Positions 31,339-42,152 are shown, counted from the first letter of the stretch. The stretch: 64,000 bases of DNA from Roridomyces roridus (GCA_029378245.1 JARKIF010000004.1:1488001-1552000); one strand, 5' to 3'. Made by a program: numbers and translations. Notes: generated from the letters alone by a model not told the origin.

Positions 31339-34300
31339 TTTCGGTCAGCCAGCTTGATAAAGCAGGCTGCTACTCAACTTTTGGTGGTGGAGCTGTGAAC
31401 ATACGCGACGGAGAAGAGGGCGGAACAATCTTGAGTGGCCGTGGCTCCTCTGGGATGTACGTGGTTGAGGCCGAGGAAATACACGCCAACATCTCGACAG
31501 CTAACCCAACAAACCTAGCAACTTGGCATCGCCGGATGGCACACGGGAGCATAGACACCATCAAAGACATGCATTCCAAGTCGTTGGTTGGGGGTCTTGA
31601 TATTACTGACCAAAAGATCGACGGCAAGTGCATCAGTTGTCGTGCGGGACGCCAGCATGCACGCGCGTACGATGGACACACCGACCCGAACGTTCCACCG
31701 CTCCATCTCGTCGCATTTGACTTATGGGGTCCCGCCCGTGTCGCATCTCCGGGTGGAAATCTCTACCTGATGGTCATGGTCGACAGCGGCACTTCTCACA
31801 AACACACGGCGTACCTGAAGGATAAGAGCGATGATTCCACCATATCCGCCTTCGAGGAATATCGCGTGATGGCCGAGAGACAAACCGGAAAGCCTGTCAA
31901 ACGAGTACGCACCGACAAAGCGTTCGGATCCCACAAATGGAAGGAGTATTTCAAGCGGCATGGTATTATCCACGAGGAAACCACCCCGTACTCTTCGGCT
32001 GAGAATGGTCTTGCCGAGCGAGCGATTCAGACCATAACCGAGGACATCCGTACCCTCCTTGCCGATTCGGGACTCCCAGAACGCTATTGGGCTGCTGCCG
32101 GCGCTTGCTCCACCTACACACGCAATCGGATGCCTTCTCGGCGTCATCCCGGCAAAATTCCTCAGGAGGCTTTCGATGGGCAACGTCAGGATCTTTCCCA
32201 CATGCATGTGTTCGGGTGCCAATGTAGCGCCAAGGTGAATGTGGTGAATGGTCACCGAGTCGATGGCAGTAGCAAGCTGGAAACTCGGTCAATTCCTGCC
32301 ACATTTATTGGCTACGGCACAGGGGCGGGTAATTATATCCTGATTGACGATGATGGACGTCAGTTTGAGAGCCGGAACGTGGAGTTCGATGAGGGGATGC
32401 CTCATCGTACGACGGACCTGGGGGAGCGACTGTGGATGGATAAGCAACCAGAGGCTGACTTCGTTCCAACCCAGTCCAAACCCGACGACAAATCGGTCCA
32501 GGATCAGGAGTCGACCTCCAACGGAGAGCAGTCGTCGAACCCACCATCCCCGCCTCATGAATCCGATGCCCCACGTCCCAAAGCTGCGAAGGATATCAGC
32601 AGCACCATTACCGAGGAAAACATCATCCATGGCTCTCGCACCCGCAGTGGCAAGGTTGCATTGATGGCCGTGAACCCCACCACAATACCGCCCTTCGAAG
32701 ATCCAATCCAGCGCTTGAACGTCGAGCTCGACGACGCTATTGCGTTAATGTCGTACAATCCAGACCGGCTTTACGAGCCAAAAACGCACGCAGAAGCCAT
32801 GAAGCTTGATGCACCCTGTTGGACGGCCGCAATGGATGTCGAGATGGCGCTCCACGACAAGAAAGGAACGTGGGAGCTCCAGAAGCCTCCGCCGGGTGCG
32901 AATGTCATGGCGTCCAAGTGGGTGTACGATGTCAAGAAGGACGGCCAAGGAAATTGGTTGCGGGACAAGGCGCGCCTCGTAGGAAAAGGCTTCACGCAGG
33001 TGTACGGCGTTGACTATGAAGAGACTTGGGCTGCTGTTGCACGCATGGAGTCAATTCGAATGACAGCAGCGATTGCCGCTCACCACGATCTTCACATCTG
33101 GCAAATCGATTTTGAAGCGGCGTACCTCAACAGCGAGACCAAGGAAGAGATATACATGGCTCAGCCGCGTGGATACGAAGTGCCGGGGAAAGAGGACTGG
33201 GCGTGCCGCTTGAAGAAGACAATATACGGGACTATGCAAGGCGGTCATGATTGGGCTGCAACATTGGGGGAAACGTACGACTCACTCGGATATGTGGCAT
33301 CGAAAGCGGACCCCTGCGTTCGTGTCAAAATCTCCGATGACGGTGGATATACACTCACCGACACATACACAGATGATGTATGGGGTGCTTCTTCAACCGT
33401 CGAGGAGGGGGAGAAACGCAAAGCGGAGTTAGCGGAAGCCTGGGATCTCAAGGACGCTGGCAACACTCACCGTCTTCTCGGGATGCGCGTGGACCAAGAC
33501 TTGAAGGCGGGCACTGTGACCCTTTCTCAGCGGGCATACTTCGAGAAGATGCTTGCGGACTTCAGTCTTGAGAACACCAAGCTTCGATCCACGCCGTTGC
33601 CTGTGGGGATTGTCCTCGACGCGTCTATGTCGCCCACCACGCCCGAAGACCGTGCACAGATGGTGGGGAAGCCATACCGACAGATCGTGGGATCTTTGAT
33701 GTGGGGCCAGCTCGCAACCCGGCCCGACCTGTCATATGCCGTGAGCGTCTTCTCACGGTTTCAAACCAATCCCGGAATCGAGCACTGGCGCGCCCTCATG
33801 CACACGGTCGGGTATATCCGCAACACTCTCGACTACGCACTAGTCTATTCGCGCGATGCACCCCTTAGACCGGTTGGATACTTTGATGCCGACTACCCGG
33901 GATGTCTCGACACACGCCGTTCCACGTCCGGCCACGTTTTCATCATGGCAGGCGCACCAGTGTCGTGGGCTTCAAAACGCCAAGCCACTGTCGCACTTTC
34001 TACCGTCGAAGCCGAGTACATCTCCCTTACCCGGGCTGCCCAACAGATCAAGTGGATGTATCAATGGATGGCAGAAGTTGAACTGGATCAAGAACTGCCT
34101 GCAAATCTCTATGGCGACAATCGTGGTGCCGTCGACTTGACGAAAACGACGAAATCGCACAGCAAGATCAAGCACATCGATATTCGCCACCACTATATTC
34201 GAGAGCTCGTGCAAAGCGGGGAGATCAAAGTTCATTTTGTGCGTGGCACAGAGAACCCCGCCGATATATTCACGAAACCACTTCCGCGACTGGCTCATGA

Positions 34301-34343
34301 GCGCTATCTCTCTGAGCTCAACATTCGTTCCCTTTCTCCGTAG
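31335..34343 (+). CDS. Copia integrase, reverse transcriptase and RNase H
   Basis: About 1,000 residues, open from a TTG that is not a likely true start; the frame belongs to the pol of the upstream gene. In order: gag-pre-integrase with H-H-C-C zinc finger (WHRRMAHGS...CISCRAGRQH); integrase with D (VAFDLWGP), D (VRTDKAFGS, where most relatives have TDNG) and E (ENGLAERAI); a variable linker; RT (KWVYDVKKDGQGNWLRDKAR, catalytic YTDDVWGASS); RNase H (GYFDADYPGCLDTRRSTSG, ALSTVEAEYISL); and the usual NPADIFTKPLPR terminus. Apart from the junction with gag-protease it has no stop, so the element is close to active. Confidence 0.93.
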   Translation: MISVSQLDKAGCYSTFGGGAVNIRDGEEGGTILSGRGSSGMYVVEAEEIHANISTANPTNLATWHRRMAHGSIDTIKDMHSKSLVGGLDITDQKIDGKCISCRAGRQHARAYDGHTDPNVPPLHLVAFDLWGPARVASPGGNLYLMVMVDSGTSHKHTAYLKDKSDDSTISAFEEYRVMAERQTGKPVKRVRTDKAFGSHKWKEYFKRHGIIHEETTPYSSAENGLAERAIQTITEDIRTLLADSGLPERYWAAAGACSTYTRNRMPSRRHPGKIPQEAFDGQRQDLSHMHVFGCQCSAKVNVVNGHRVDGSSKLETRSIPATFIGYGTGAGNYILIDDDGRQFESRNVEFDEGMPHRTTDLGERLWMDKQPEADFVPTQSKPDDKSVQDQESTSNGEQSSNPPSPPHESDAPRPKAAKDISSTITEENIIHGSRTRSGKVALMAVNPTTIPPFEDPIQRLNVELDDAIALMSYNPDRLYEPKTHAEAMKLDAPCWTAAMDVEMALHDKKGTWELQKPPPGANVMASKWVYDVKKDGQGNWLRDKARLVGKGFTQVYGVDYEETWAAVARMESIRMTAAIAAHHDLHIWQIDFEAAYLNSETKEEIYMAQPRGYEVPGKEDWACRLKKTIYGTMQGGHDWAATLGETYDSLGYVASKADPCVRVKISDDGGYTLTDTYTDDVWGASSTVEEGEKRKAELAEAWDLKDAGNTHRLLGMRVDQDLKAGTVTLSQRAYFEKMLADFSLENTKLRSTPLPVGIVLDASMSPTTPEDRAQMVGKPYRQIVGSLMWGQLATRPDLSYAVSVFSRFQTNPGIEHWRALMHTVGYIRNTLDYALVYSRDAPLRPVGYFDADYPGCLDTRRSTSGHVFIMAGAPVSWASKRQATVALSTVEAEYISLTRAAQQIKWMYQWMAEVELDQELPANLYGDNRGAVDLTKTTKSHSKIKHIDIRHHYIRELVQSGEIKVHFVRGTENPADIFTKPLPRLAHERYLSELNIRSLSP

Positions 34344-34349
34344 GCGCCG

Positions 34350-34362
34350 GGATCTGGGGGAG
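34350..34362 (+). promoter_or_regulatory. Copia polypurine tract
   Basis: GGATCTGGGGGAG directly precedes the right LTR and would prime plus-strand DNA. Confidence 0.7.
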
Positions 34363-34634
34363 TGTTGTAGGAGATCCGGCAGCCTCGGACAACGTGACCG
34401 TGTTCAATCCCAATTGCCTGAACACCTCTTCCTCTATATTTTCCCTATCCCTCATTTCATCCCATGTGCTCTCTCTTGTTTCATCCCTCAAGCACATGGG
34501 ATTGCTGGCTTACTCAGTGGCTGACTCAGTAGGAGCACATGGACTTTTTCTCTTATTTCCAATTCTAGATAAGTGACCTGTATAAGTACCAGTCCTTCTC
34601 GTCGAATACATTATCTGTTCTTCCTCTCACAAAA
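34363..34634 (+). repeat. Copia 3' LTR
   Basis: 272 bp, one substitution from the left LTR. It ends CAAAA against GTTCT. Confidence 0.92.
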
Positions 34635-34974
34635 GTTCTGGGGTATCTGCGGCTGTTTTGATGGGGAATTTTCATAAATGGACAGAACGGCCATCATTCG
34701 GCACCATCAATAATCACGTGGGCCGAGGTTTACATGATATTTGAACAAGCTGGCAGCCTTGAAAGCAGGTACTAGGACAGAAGCAACTGAACCAGTGCCT
34801 CTGAGGGCACCGATCCCCTGCGAGCGAGAAATTTGCGGCTCTCTGATCACCGAATTTGGAATATCACGTGCATAATTTCCTAATGGGGAATTACGTAGTT
34901 AGTTAGTCCCCTCCCCCACCCTTATTTCAAAAATCCGGCATATGTTCTGTAATTAAAATTTTGGTACCCCCTTG

Positions 34975-35126
34975 GAAAACCATATCGCGAGATCGTCGGT
35001 TCCTTGATGTGGGGACAGCTGGCAACTCGCGCCGACCTATCCTATGCTGTTAGTGTATTCTCGCGGTTTCAGAACAACCCTGGAATTGAACACTGGCGTG
35101 CACTCATGCACACAGTTGGATACATT
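34975..35126 (+). pseudogene. Old copia pol fragment, right half
   Basis: After the duplication GAAAACCA the RT frame resumes: GKPYREIVGSLMWGQLATRA, then SVFSRFQNNPGIEHWRALMH and TVGYI. It ends where similarity to the intact copia stops near 35126, so RNase H is missing. The left half is 28345-29271. Confidence 0.9.
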
Positions 35127-35138
35127 GTTAGGTGCCGG

Positions 35139-35672
35139 TGTTACGATCCGATTCCAAAAGACAAGTCCGGAGTAGATGCCGGAACTCCGGTAGTGACCGG
35201 AGTTGGAAGGAGTCGACCGGAGGAGCGATCTAAGAGCACCACAGAGGAGTAGGGTGTCAAAGACGCCTTGCTATGTTGATAGGAAGGGAAGGAGTAGGAA
35301 CCAGCCAAGACGAGTAGTCAAGAACGTCAATTATCAACTAAGGTTGAATACAGATAAGGAAAGTCTTATATACGAGTAAGTAGAGATATATGTCATTACC
35401 ACAGACCAATAATAGAAACGGACTTATGTGGCTATGTGGATATAAGCTGATTAAGTCCGCACGGAATGATCAAGTGGATATCCTGATGAATACCAAGTCC
35501 GGGGGAAACGCTCAGATACCTTCATCGCGTGAAAACCCGAGTACCCGGATAGAACCGAGGAGCGCGTGATGCGCTTCGACGTCGGGAGGCATCCCGACGT
35601 GACCGGAGTTGAGTACCGGAGTTGAGTACCGGAGTTGAGGTACCGGAGTTGGCGTTGGAACGGGACATAACA
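35139..35672 (+). repeat. Solo LTR (family B), 534 bp
   Basis: Starts TGTTACGATCCG, ends GGACATAACA, with the exact 5-bp duplication GCCGG (35134-35138 and 35673-35677). A small minisatellite of TACCGGAGTTGAG units occupies 35605-35655. It is the full-length form of the deleted LTR at 28196-28344. Confidence 0.88.
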
Positions 35673-36719
35673 GCCGGATCTGTCACGCGCTGACCTATTT
35701 GCGCACGTGACAACGCCAAATAACAGCTGGTACAGTACATACTTTGCAAAAGATGGTGCTAGGTGGCAGACCATGGTTTTGCAAAAGGAAGTCGCTAGTG
35801 GGTGTACAGCCACCTGGAGCCTATATATGGTTGTGGCCAGCCGCAACTAGTTGACCGGCTGGCACGGTACATCCGGCACAGGCTATATATGCTATTAAAA
35901 TTGATTTTCAGGCATTTCCACTGCACATATTTAAAATATATGAGAAATAGCCAGAAAATCAGGTCTGAAATTTTCAATCAATCACAGGGTCCACTCCGGC
36001 CTTCTCGGAGAATCCCCGATAGGAAGAGAACATTGATGGCTCCTTCCAGATGTGATAACAATCCTGAAAGAGTAGCCGGCACATTTGGACCAGCGGCATG
36101 CATCAAAAAAAGATGAGGGATCAAAAAAAAAATCAAAGTTGTAGAGCCGCTTGAGAGCTACAGGAGTTGCTAACATTGTTTTACATCAAACTGATTGGCT
36201 GGCCCGCAAAACGCAAAATACTTTTTCAGAGCCGAGTCTTTGCAAACCAACCACCAGGTTTTGAAAGCTGAGTGTGTCCCAAGGCTTCATACCAAAGGAA
36301 CCATTATGTTTTCTAACCTCAGAGTGGTATCATCAACTCTGAATTCAAAAAGTGTTTGACATTTCGGATGCTATTCCTGATTGGGCCACTATGCTTTCCT
36401 CCCAAAAAGGCAATTTTCAGCTTTTGCACTCCCATTGGATCTGCCTCTGGGATCCTTAACAAACTTTACTGACAACAATTCTTCTTTCAATCCTTCCACA
36501 TGTTTTGGCAACAAGTGTGTTACCTCTTTGTGCATATACCAGCTGTAAGAGTGGAAATGGTCTGCATTTTTGCACCTTTGATATCATTTCCATGTGGTTT
36601 CATACTTTTGTGATCTGTGAGCTTAGCATGTTTATGTACCACTTAGGATGCTAGATCTCAAATATCAGTCCAGATCTGAGCCATGGGAGAGTGTTATAAG
36701 TGAATGAGATACCAAAATG
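35673..36719. other. Repeat-derived intergenic stretch
   Basis: No gene seen. About 36110-36235 (GATCAAAAAA.., then AATCAAAGTTGTAGAGC) is an inverted, diverged copy of 1120-1250. CATGGGAGAGTGTTATAAG near 36681 looks like a purine tract plus LTR start, but no LTR body follows before the GH43 stop codon. Confidence 0.45.
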
Positions 36720-38813
36720 CTACGATACACCGGCGGGGGTCTGTGCCCAATAAGCGAAATCCGCAGGTGCAAGACTCGGCTTCCCGTTCCCAGTATTATA
36801 CACCCCGAACGCCGCTCCTTTAAAGAAGAACCCGCTAAAGAGCTGTTTAAGCCTCCAGCCGAAGTGATCGAACAAATCTACTCACCCGATAGGCGGGACG
36901 GACAGCAGGGACGCGTCGATAGTCAGCGGGAACACAAAGTCACCGTTTTCTTCCGCGTATCCCAAAGAATACGACGTTGAGTTTCCGATAATCTTCAATC
37001 GCACGGGACCCGAAGAGGCGAGTGGGTAGGTGGCCACCGTCGTAATCGTACTGTTGGTGTACACAATAGCCCAGGGACCGACCTGCGTCGCCTGGACGTT
37101 CATCCTCGTAACGATCTGCCGACCTCCCTGCCCATCCCCAACCACACCAATATCGTTGTGCAGCTGGTCAGAATAGAAAATCGTCACCCCCGCCTCCGTG
37201 AGGTTCGTCGGCGCCATAAAATCCAACTCGGTCTCAAAGGTCTCCTCATAGCTAGTCTGCTTGCGCAAAAGCAGCGCTGGGCTGTCCCGGTCTCCCAGCG
37301 CAAACGAGTTGGCGTTGACGCGCAGGTAGCCGGGGCGTGCGGTGAGGGAGTAGAATTGCTTGTACGGCGTGCGGAGAAAGTAGAATGCGAGGTCGAGCGT
37401 CTTGGAGGTAAAGTCGTTGAAATAGTTGACCAGCGGCGACTTGTCCTCCAACACGCCAGGAAGATGCTCGCTGATGGGATTGCCCCCGTTGAACACGGGC
37501 CAGCCATCCTCCCAAGTGACGGGGAAGAGGAACGTCTCTCGACCGAGTTGTTGATGGTTGAAATTGCCCGCCTGAGGCCGCACACCCAGGGCCACGCCCC
37601 ACCACGAACCATCAGGCGCTTGAACGAAATCAGAGTGCCCCGTATCCTGCACCGGCAAAGAAAGATTTGCGCCGTTGAATAGAATCGGATTGTTCGGGTT
37701 GTTCTCCCATGGACCGGACGGCGTTGGGCCCCGTTGGATCGTCGAGCGATGTTCAGGGCCAGAGCCACCTTCCGCGATCAGCAGATAGTACGTCGAGTTG
37801 ATGAAATAGATGTGCGGGCCTTCCGGTCTGGCGCTCGAATTGTCGGGAAGCGTCCCACGGAAAATGAGCTCGGCCTCCGTCAAGGAACTGCCTGTAGCCA
37901 GGTCGATTTTATTCTGATATATGCCTGATGTGCGAGTGAGCATGGACGCTTCGAAGAGAAAAACCTTTGCGTACTGTATATCTTATCAACAGCATCGTTG
38001 ATTCCCGACCAGGTACTGTAAACATCCCCGTTCGTGTTCCAGAAGATGTCCGTATCGTAGCCCAAGGCATCTGCATTCGCTCAGTTAATTTTCAGCTTAA
38101 TGTCGGTCGCCCACTCACCGAAATAAACCGGATCGCTCCAATTATCCGCAAAGATATCCTTTGTGGTGACAAAGAACGATCTCGGAAAGAGTCGATATTC
38201 AGCTTTGCCAGAATCAGACTTTTGCGGGGACTCTCATGAAAAAGAATTACCGGTATAAGCATACCGCGCGGTGGAAAGTAGATAGAACGTCTTGGTAGGC
38301 TCATGGTACCTCAGCGTCGGAGCCCAGATTCCTGTGGAACAGCCATAAAGCCCCAGTCGCGCACGAAGAAAGATACAAACCCGCATCCGTCGGCGTGCCA
38401 AATAAACTGAGCTGCGACGGCCGGTTCAACCCATGCCCGATTAATTTCCAGGTAACCAAGTCTGAGGGAGTCAGGATAACCCCCGTATTTTCGGAACAGT
38501 ATTCATTCACCTGTACTGTGGTAGATGGGATGACCAGGAAAGTACTCGAACGTTGACGTGGCGATAAAGTAGTCTGCCCCTACGCGTAACATGCTCGGGT
38601 CGGGATTCCAACCTGTCCAGAACAGGACTCAGGCCCATGTGTAGCATTTGGGGTATACATGACACACACCTGGAAGGATTGGATTCACGAGTCCGACGAC
38701 ATGAGCTAGACAGCAACATTGAGATGGCGGAAGCATCAACCGCAGATGACGCGCTCACCGGGCAAGCAGAGTGCCAAACACCCAAGAACGGCCGATCTGA
38801 CGTTGAAGAGCAT
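36720..38813 (-). CDS. Secreted GH43 glycosidase (xylosidase/arabinofuranosidase type)
   Basis: A plant-cell-wall hydrolase, probably exported. It starts [18 protein letters not shown], a signal peptide. After two introns come [20 protein letters not shown] (the aspartate of NPDPS is the expected base) and [16 protein letters not shown]. Next are [58 protein letters not shown] and [20 protein letters not shown]. The largest exon holds [20 protein letters not shown] (expected acid glutamate), then a C-terminal beta-sandwich of the GH43_C2 type to [11 protein letters not shown] and the stop at 36720-36722. Introns are GT-AG, about six to eight in number. Family substrates are beta-1,4-xylo-oligosaccharides or arabinan; which one cannot be told from sequence. 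The promoter is only 127 bp and lies behind the F-box gene upstream. Confidence 0.9.
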
Positions 38814-38850
38814 GTGGGCACGGTTGTTTTACGCGCTCGACATGGCGGTT

Positions 38851-38860
38851 CTTATATAAA
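38851..38860 (-). promoter_or_regulatory. TATA box of the GH43 gene
   Basis: TTTATATAAG on the minus strand, about 38 bp before the ATG at 38813, inside the short gap after the F-box gene. Confidence 0.6.
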
Positions 38861-38940
38861 ACGGAGGGCCATCGTTGATCGCGCATCATCGCTGGTCAGC
38901 TGCTCGTCTACGCGGGCCGCCGGGTTGAAAAGGAATTCAA

Positions 38941-40641
38941 CTACGACGAAAACACGTCGCAGCGATAATTTCGATAGTACAAATTGCCAGGAGGCCTTCC
39001 CTTGAACGTCCGCAGGCTTGGGATACATTGCGCCAGATGCTCCATCATAATTGTCTCATCCTTCCCCGCGGTTGCCGTATCGTTGAACCCCAGATCCCAA
39101 ATCCCTTCGCAAAAGACAGGTCATAAAAAGAATGGAGGCCACAGAAGGGACGGATTTACCCAAGTTGGAAAGTTGCCAATCTGCGTAGGAGCGACCGGAG
39201 AGGGATACACAAAAGGCAGACTGAAGCAAGATGAGCGAGGAGGTAGCTTTGGTCGTTCATACTCACAGGCGGGTCGTAATGATGATGCTAATACCGGTTT
39301 CAGTCGACAAGCTGTCAGAATGTGAGACTACTCACCACAAGCGGGGTCAAGACATCGGTGGCAAGGACCAGATTGAGATCGCCAAGGCCGGGCAAACGAC
39401 TGCTCAGGAGATCAAACACATCCACCGTCAGATACGTGGTCCCAACTCGGAGACTGTAAAGCCCGGAATCAAACGGCCGATGTGCAAACATCTGCACGAG
39501 CTCTTCAAAATCATCGCGCTTGAGGAAACAATTCGTGAGGCACAGGCGCGTTAGAGTATCCGCAGAGCGTTGCAAGCACAATGCTGTGTCCGAAAAGCGG
39601 GTCCGATTGAGCGCCGGCAGCTCCAACGAACGTAAATCCCGCAGGACAGATTGGGAGGAGATCAGGCTGCTGGCGAAGTGGGGCCATGTGCTCCGAGGAT
39701 AGGGATTGGTCTCCACCGCCGCTGCGAAAGAATATCCCACCTCCACGTTCGATAGAGTGCTGCAACTCGTGTCGAGTATTCGGAGGAGTCCTTGCGGGTC
39801 AAGGAAATGCGTTTCGTCAAAGGTGAGGCGGGCTACGAGAGTGTGCAGGTGCGCAAATCTCCCAAGGGAATTGAATAATGGTGAAAAGTCGGTCCGTGAT
39901 GAAGAGACGAGTTGCAGATTCCAGAGGGAGTGGGTGAAATGATTGATGAATGGGGCGATGGCATCGCGGAGTAATTCGGTGCTGCCCTGACCGTCGTGGT
40001 CAAAATGCAGCTCCAACTCCTCGAGATTATCGAAATCAACCGTAGACAGCAGGCTTTTGTAGTGCTCGAGCTGCGCGTGCAGCGTCAACTTCCGGAGGCT
40101 GATCCCGAAAGCCGTCCGTGCGGCAGTGAGGAAGCGAAGGGTGTCGGGCGAGGGTGAGAGGTCGCGCCACTCGAAACTGTATTCCGTGACCCCATTCATG
40201 AGGTGCACGGCCGCCGTCATGGACGCCAGGACGTTGTCCGGGGCATGCACCTTGTCTTCGGACTCTGAGCGTATGCGCAGGTGGCGTGATATCGACCGTT
40301 TAAAGTTGGCCATGAATGACGGAGCGACCAGAATCTGCCGTTTAACAAGGAATTCTATGAACCATGCCCGAATGTGCAGCCGCCGGACCCGTGCTGCTAT
40401 CGAGGGGGTTCTGAAATCCCAAGTTTTCAAGGCGTAATTGTATACAGATCCAAGCTGACCTTAGGCGAACGAGTGAATTGACGAGAGACTGGTCATACAT
40501 GGTCCAGTTAACCTCGCGGTACTTGGTGTCCAGGACTATGTTGTACAGGGCCAGGTTAACGGAGATGAGGGAGGGGAGCTCCGACTCCGGAATGAAGGTA
40601 GCGATGCATTGCCAGACATCTTGAGGAAGGACTAGGCTCAT
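38941..40641 (-). CDS. F-box protein with long leucine-rich C-terminal region
   Basis: A probable SCF ubiquitin-ligase receptor. It opens MSLVLPQDVWQCIATFIPES, then ELPSLISVNLALYNIVL, an F-box at residues ~5-45. A 50-bp intron near 40470-40421 leads into a ~370-residue exon with irregular leucine-rich spacing (LRSLELPALNRTRF, DTLTRLCLTNCFL). The main open frame stops at 39315, but good GT-AG junctions lead to further exons: a short one (CRLKPVLASSLRP), then SLSGRSYADWQLSNLG, then GIWDLGFNDTATAGKDETI and a final stop at 38941-38943. I chose the longer model because the extra exons stay in frame and have protein-like composition. It is not one of the MSVQDLE paralogs described below. Confidence 0.8.
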
Positions 40642-40880
40642 GGTGGGAGGAGAGAAACACCGTGTCGTGGCCAGGTGCTACCTCCGAGTCGGAGCCGCGG
40701 TGGCATGGCGGTGCAGAAGCCGCCCATTGTTTGGCCTTTATTTGCTGCCGCTCTCTCCCCGACGCGTGTCGCGTGTCCAACGAAAACGCGCTCAGAACAA
40801 CCGGTGGGGCATCCACGTAGGTTCTACGCCCGGCCATCTGTGCACCTAATGAACGCTCAGTTACAAAATTTCCAGTCGCC

Positions 40881-42152
40881 ATGTCTGTGCAAGACCTCGA
40901 AACCCAGATTGCCCACATCTCCCAAGATATCGAGCGGCAGAAACAAGTTCTGAGGAAGCTCGAGCGCAGTAAAGGCGCTCTTCAGCGCCAGCTCAACACC
41001 ATTCGTGATCCCATTGCACGGTTACCAGCCGAAATCTCGTCCGAGATCTTTCTGCAATGCCTCCCTTCCGACTACCCCCAGTCTGGAATCCACCACATGC
41101 CCATAACTCTTCTCAACGTCTGCACCAATTGGACGGACATTACTCTATCCACCACGGGGCTTTGGACTGCGATTCGTGTCGTGTTTCCATGCTCCAAAGG
41201 ATTCTGCGACGTCTTGGAAGGATGGTTCCAGCGTGCCCGGAGCCACCTCCTCGACTTGCGCGTAGATGTGATGGGGGCCTCGGACAAGGATGTCGGCGCT
41301 CTCATCCGGCGTCAATCCGGGCAGCTGAACCGCCTCGAACTTCGCTTCGAGAATGAACACGATCCCGATCATCTCATCTTCCATGAAACGGACTTGGAGC
41401 CGCTGCCATTCCTCCAGAACCTTTCAATCGCTAGTCGCGATGGTATAGAAGTCTCTTGGACCCCGATTCTACAAATCCTGCGTCGTTCACCCAATCTAAT
41501 CGACCTCTCCTTACAAGACCTGCACCTGATCGATACTTCCTCATCTGAAGACTCCACGGAGCCGATTGTTTGTCCCAATCTACGCAGGTTCCTGTTTACG
41601 CGGAATCCCTTCGACCTCGACAGCGACGATCAAATCTTCCAACTCATTCGTGCGCCTGGGCTTGAAAGCCTGATCTTGCACGATATGCACTTCCAATCCA
41701 CCGAGTTCGTTCCTTTCTTGAAACGATCGTCGACAATGCTCCAGGAGCTTTCCTTTGATTGTCTTCATATCAGGGAATCTCTTGACCAGATGGACGAATT
41801 CCTCGGTCTCGTACCTAGCATCGCGCGGCTCATAATCTCTTTCCCTCCACTTCCCATTCTACAACGCCTGGCTTCCAATTTGGCAAAGCATCCAGTCGAA
41901 GCTCTGCCCAACCTCCAGTCCCTGGAGCTTCGCTTTTACAGCGATGACCTTTCGGTTGACTCTCCATGGACTGTCCTCCTTCCAGTTCTCCTCGATCGAT
42001 GCAGCAAGTTCAAATCTCTTCGCATCACCGTTCATGAGGGACAGGTTTTGGACGAACTCGAGGCGGAACTTGTTACTCCCTTGAGAGGACTGTCCGCAGT
42101 CGGCATAGACATCTGGGTTGGAACCGTCAAGGAGAATTTGTTCAATCCCTAG
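40881..42152 (+). CDS. Coiled-coil F-box/LRR paralog A
   Basis: 423 residues, intronless. It starts MSVQDLETQIAHISQDIERQ, an N-terminal coiled coil to about residue 38. An F-box-like motif RDPIARLPAEISSEIFLQCL follows, then NVCTNWTDITLSTTGLWTAI at ~80-105. The rest is a leucine-rich stack (FLQNLSIASRDG, PNLIDLSLQDLHLID, MLQELSFDCLHI). This architecture is expanded in agaricomycetes, where members are thought to act as substrate receptors of SCF complexes. It is divergent from the unrelated F-box gene at 40641, with 239 bp between start codons. Five related copies lie downstream in the window. Confidence 0.85.
   Translation: MSVQDLETQIAHISQDIERQKQVLRKLERSKGALQRQLNTIRDPIARLPAEISSEIFLQCLPSDYPQSGIHHMPITLLNVCTNWTDITLSTTGLWTAIRVVFPCSKGFCDVLEGWFQRARSHLLDLRVDVMGASDKDVGALIRRQSGQLNRLELRFENEHDPDHLIFHETDLEPLPFLQNLSIASRDGIEVSWTPILQILRRSPNLIDLSLQDLHLIDTSSSEDSTEPIVCPNLRRFLFTRNPFDLDSDDQIFQLIRAPGLESLILHDMHFQSTEFVPFLKRSSTMLQELSFDCLHIRESLDQMDEFLGLVPSIARLIISFPPLPILQRLASNLAKHPVEALPNLQSLELRFYSDDLSVDSPWTVLLPVLLDRCSKFKSLRITVHEGQVLDELEAELVTPLRGLSAVGIDIWVGTVKENLFNP

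Larger units (their letters stand above)
29427..34634 (+). mobile_element. Complete young Ty1/copia retrotransposon
   Basis: Two 272-bp LTRs (29427-29698, 34363-34634) enclose gag and pol, with the 5-bp duplication GTTCT at 29422-29426 and 34635-34639. I count one difference between the LTRs (G/A in CAGT(G/A)GGAGC), so it inserted recently. The primer site follows the left LTR directly, and a purine tract precedes the right LTR. Domain order is gag, protease, integrase, reverse transcriptase, RNase H, as in copia. One frameshift separates protease from integrase. Confidence 0.95.
29272..34974. mobile_element. hAT-type non-autonomous element (~490 bp) split by copia
   Basis: Perfect 12-bp terminal inverted repeat CAAGGGGGTACC / GGTACCCCCTTG with an 8-bp duplication GAAAACCA (29264-29271 and 34975-34982). 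The CAAGG tip fits the hAT pattern. Subterminal direct copies of GTTAGTTAGTCCCC followed by a CCC-rich then TT/AAA stretch lie near 29311 and 34901. Without the nested copia (and its 5-bp duplication) the element is about 490 bp and has no coding frame. Confidence 0.9.

Noticed and set aside
36675..36700. Polypurine tract plus LTR start next to the GH43 stop codon
   Set aside because: Only ~20 bp resemble an LTR junction; no LTR body or partner was found.
37158..37682. 174-codon forward frame opposite GH43
   Set aside because: Antisense of the catalytic exon, whose minus-strand motifs are unmistakable.
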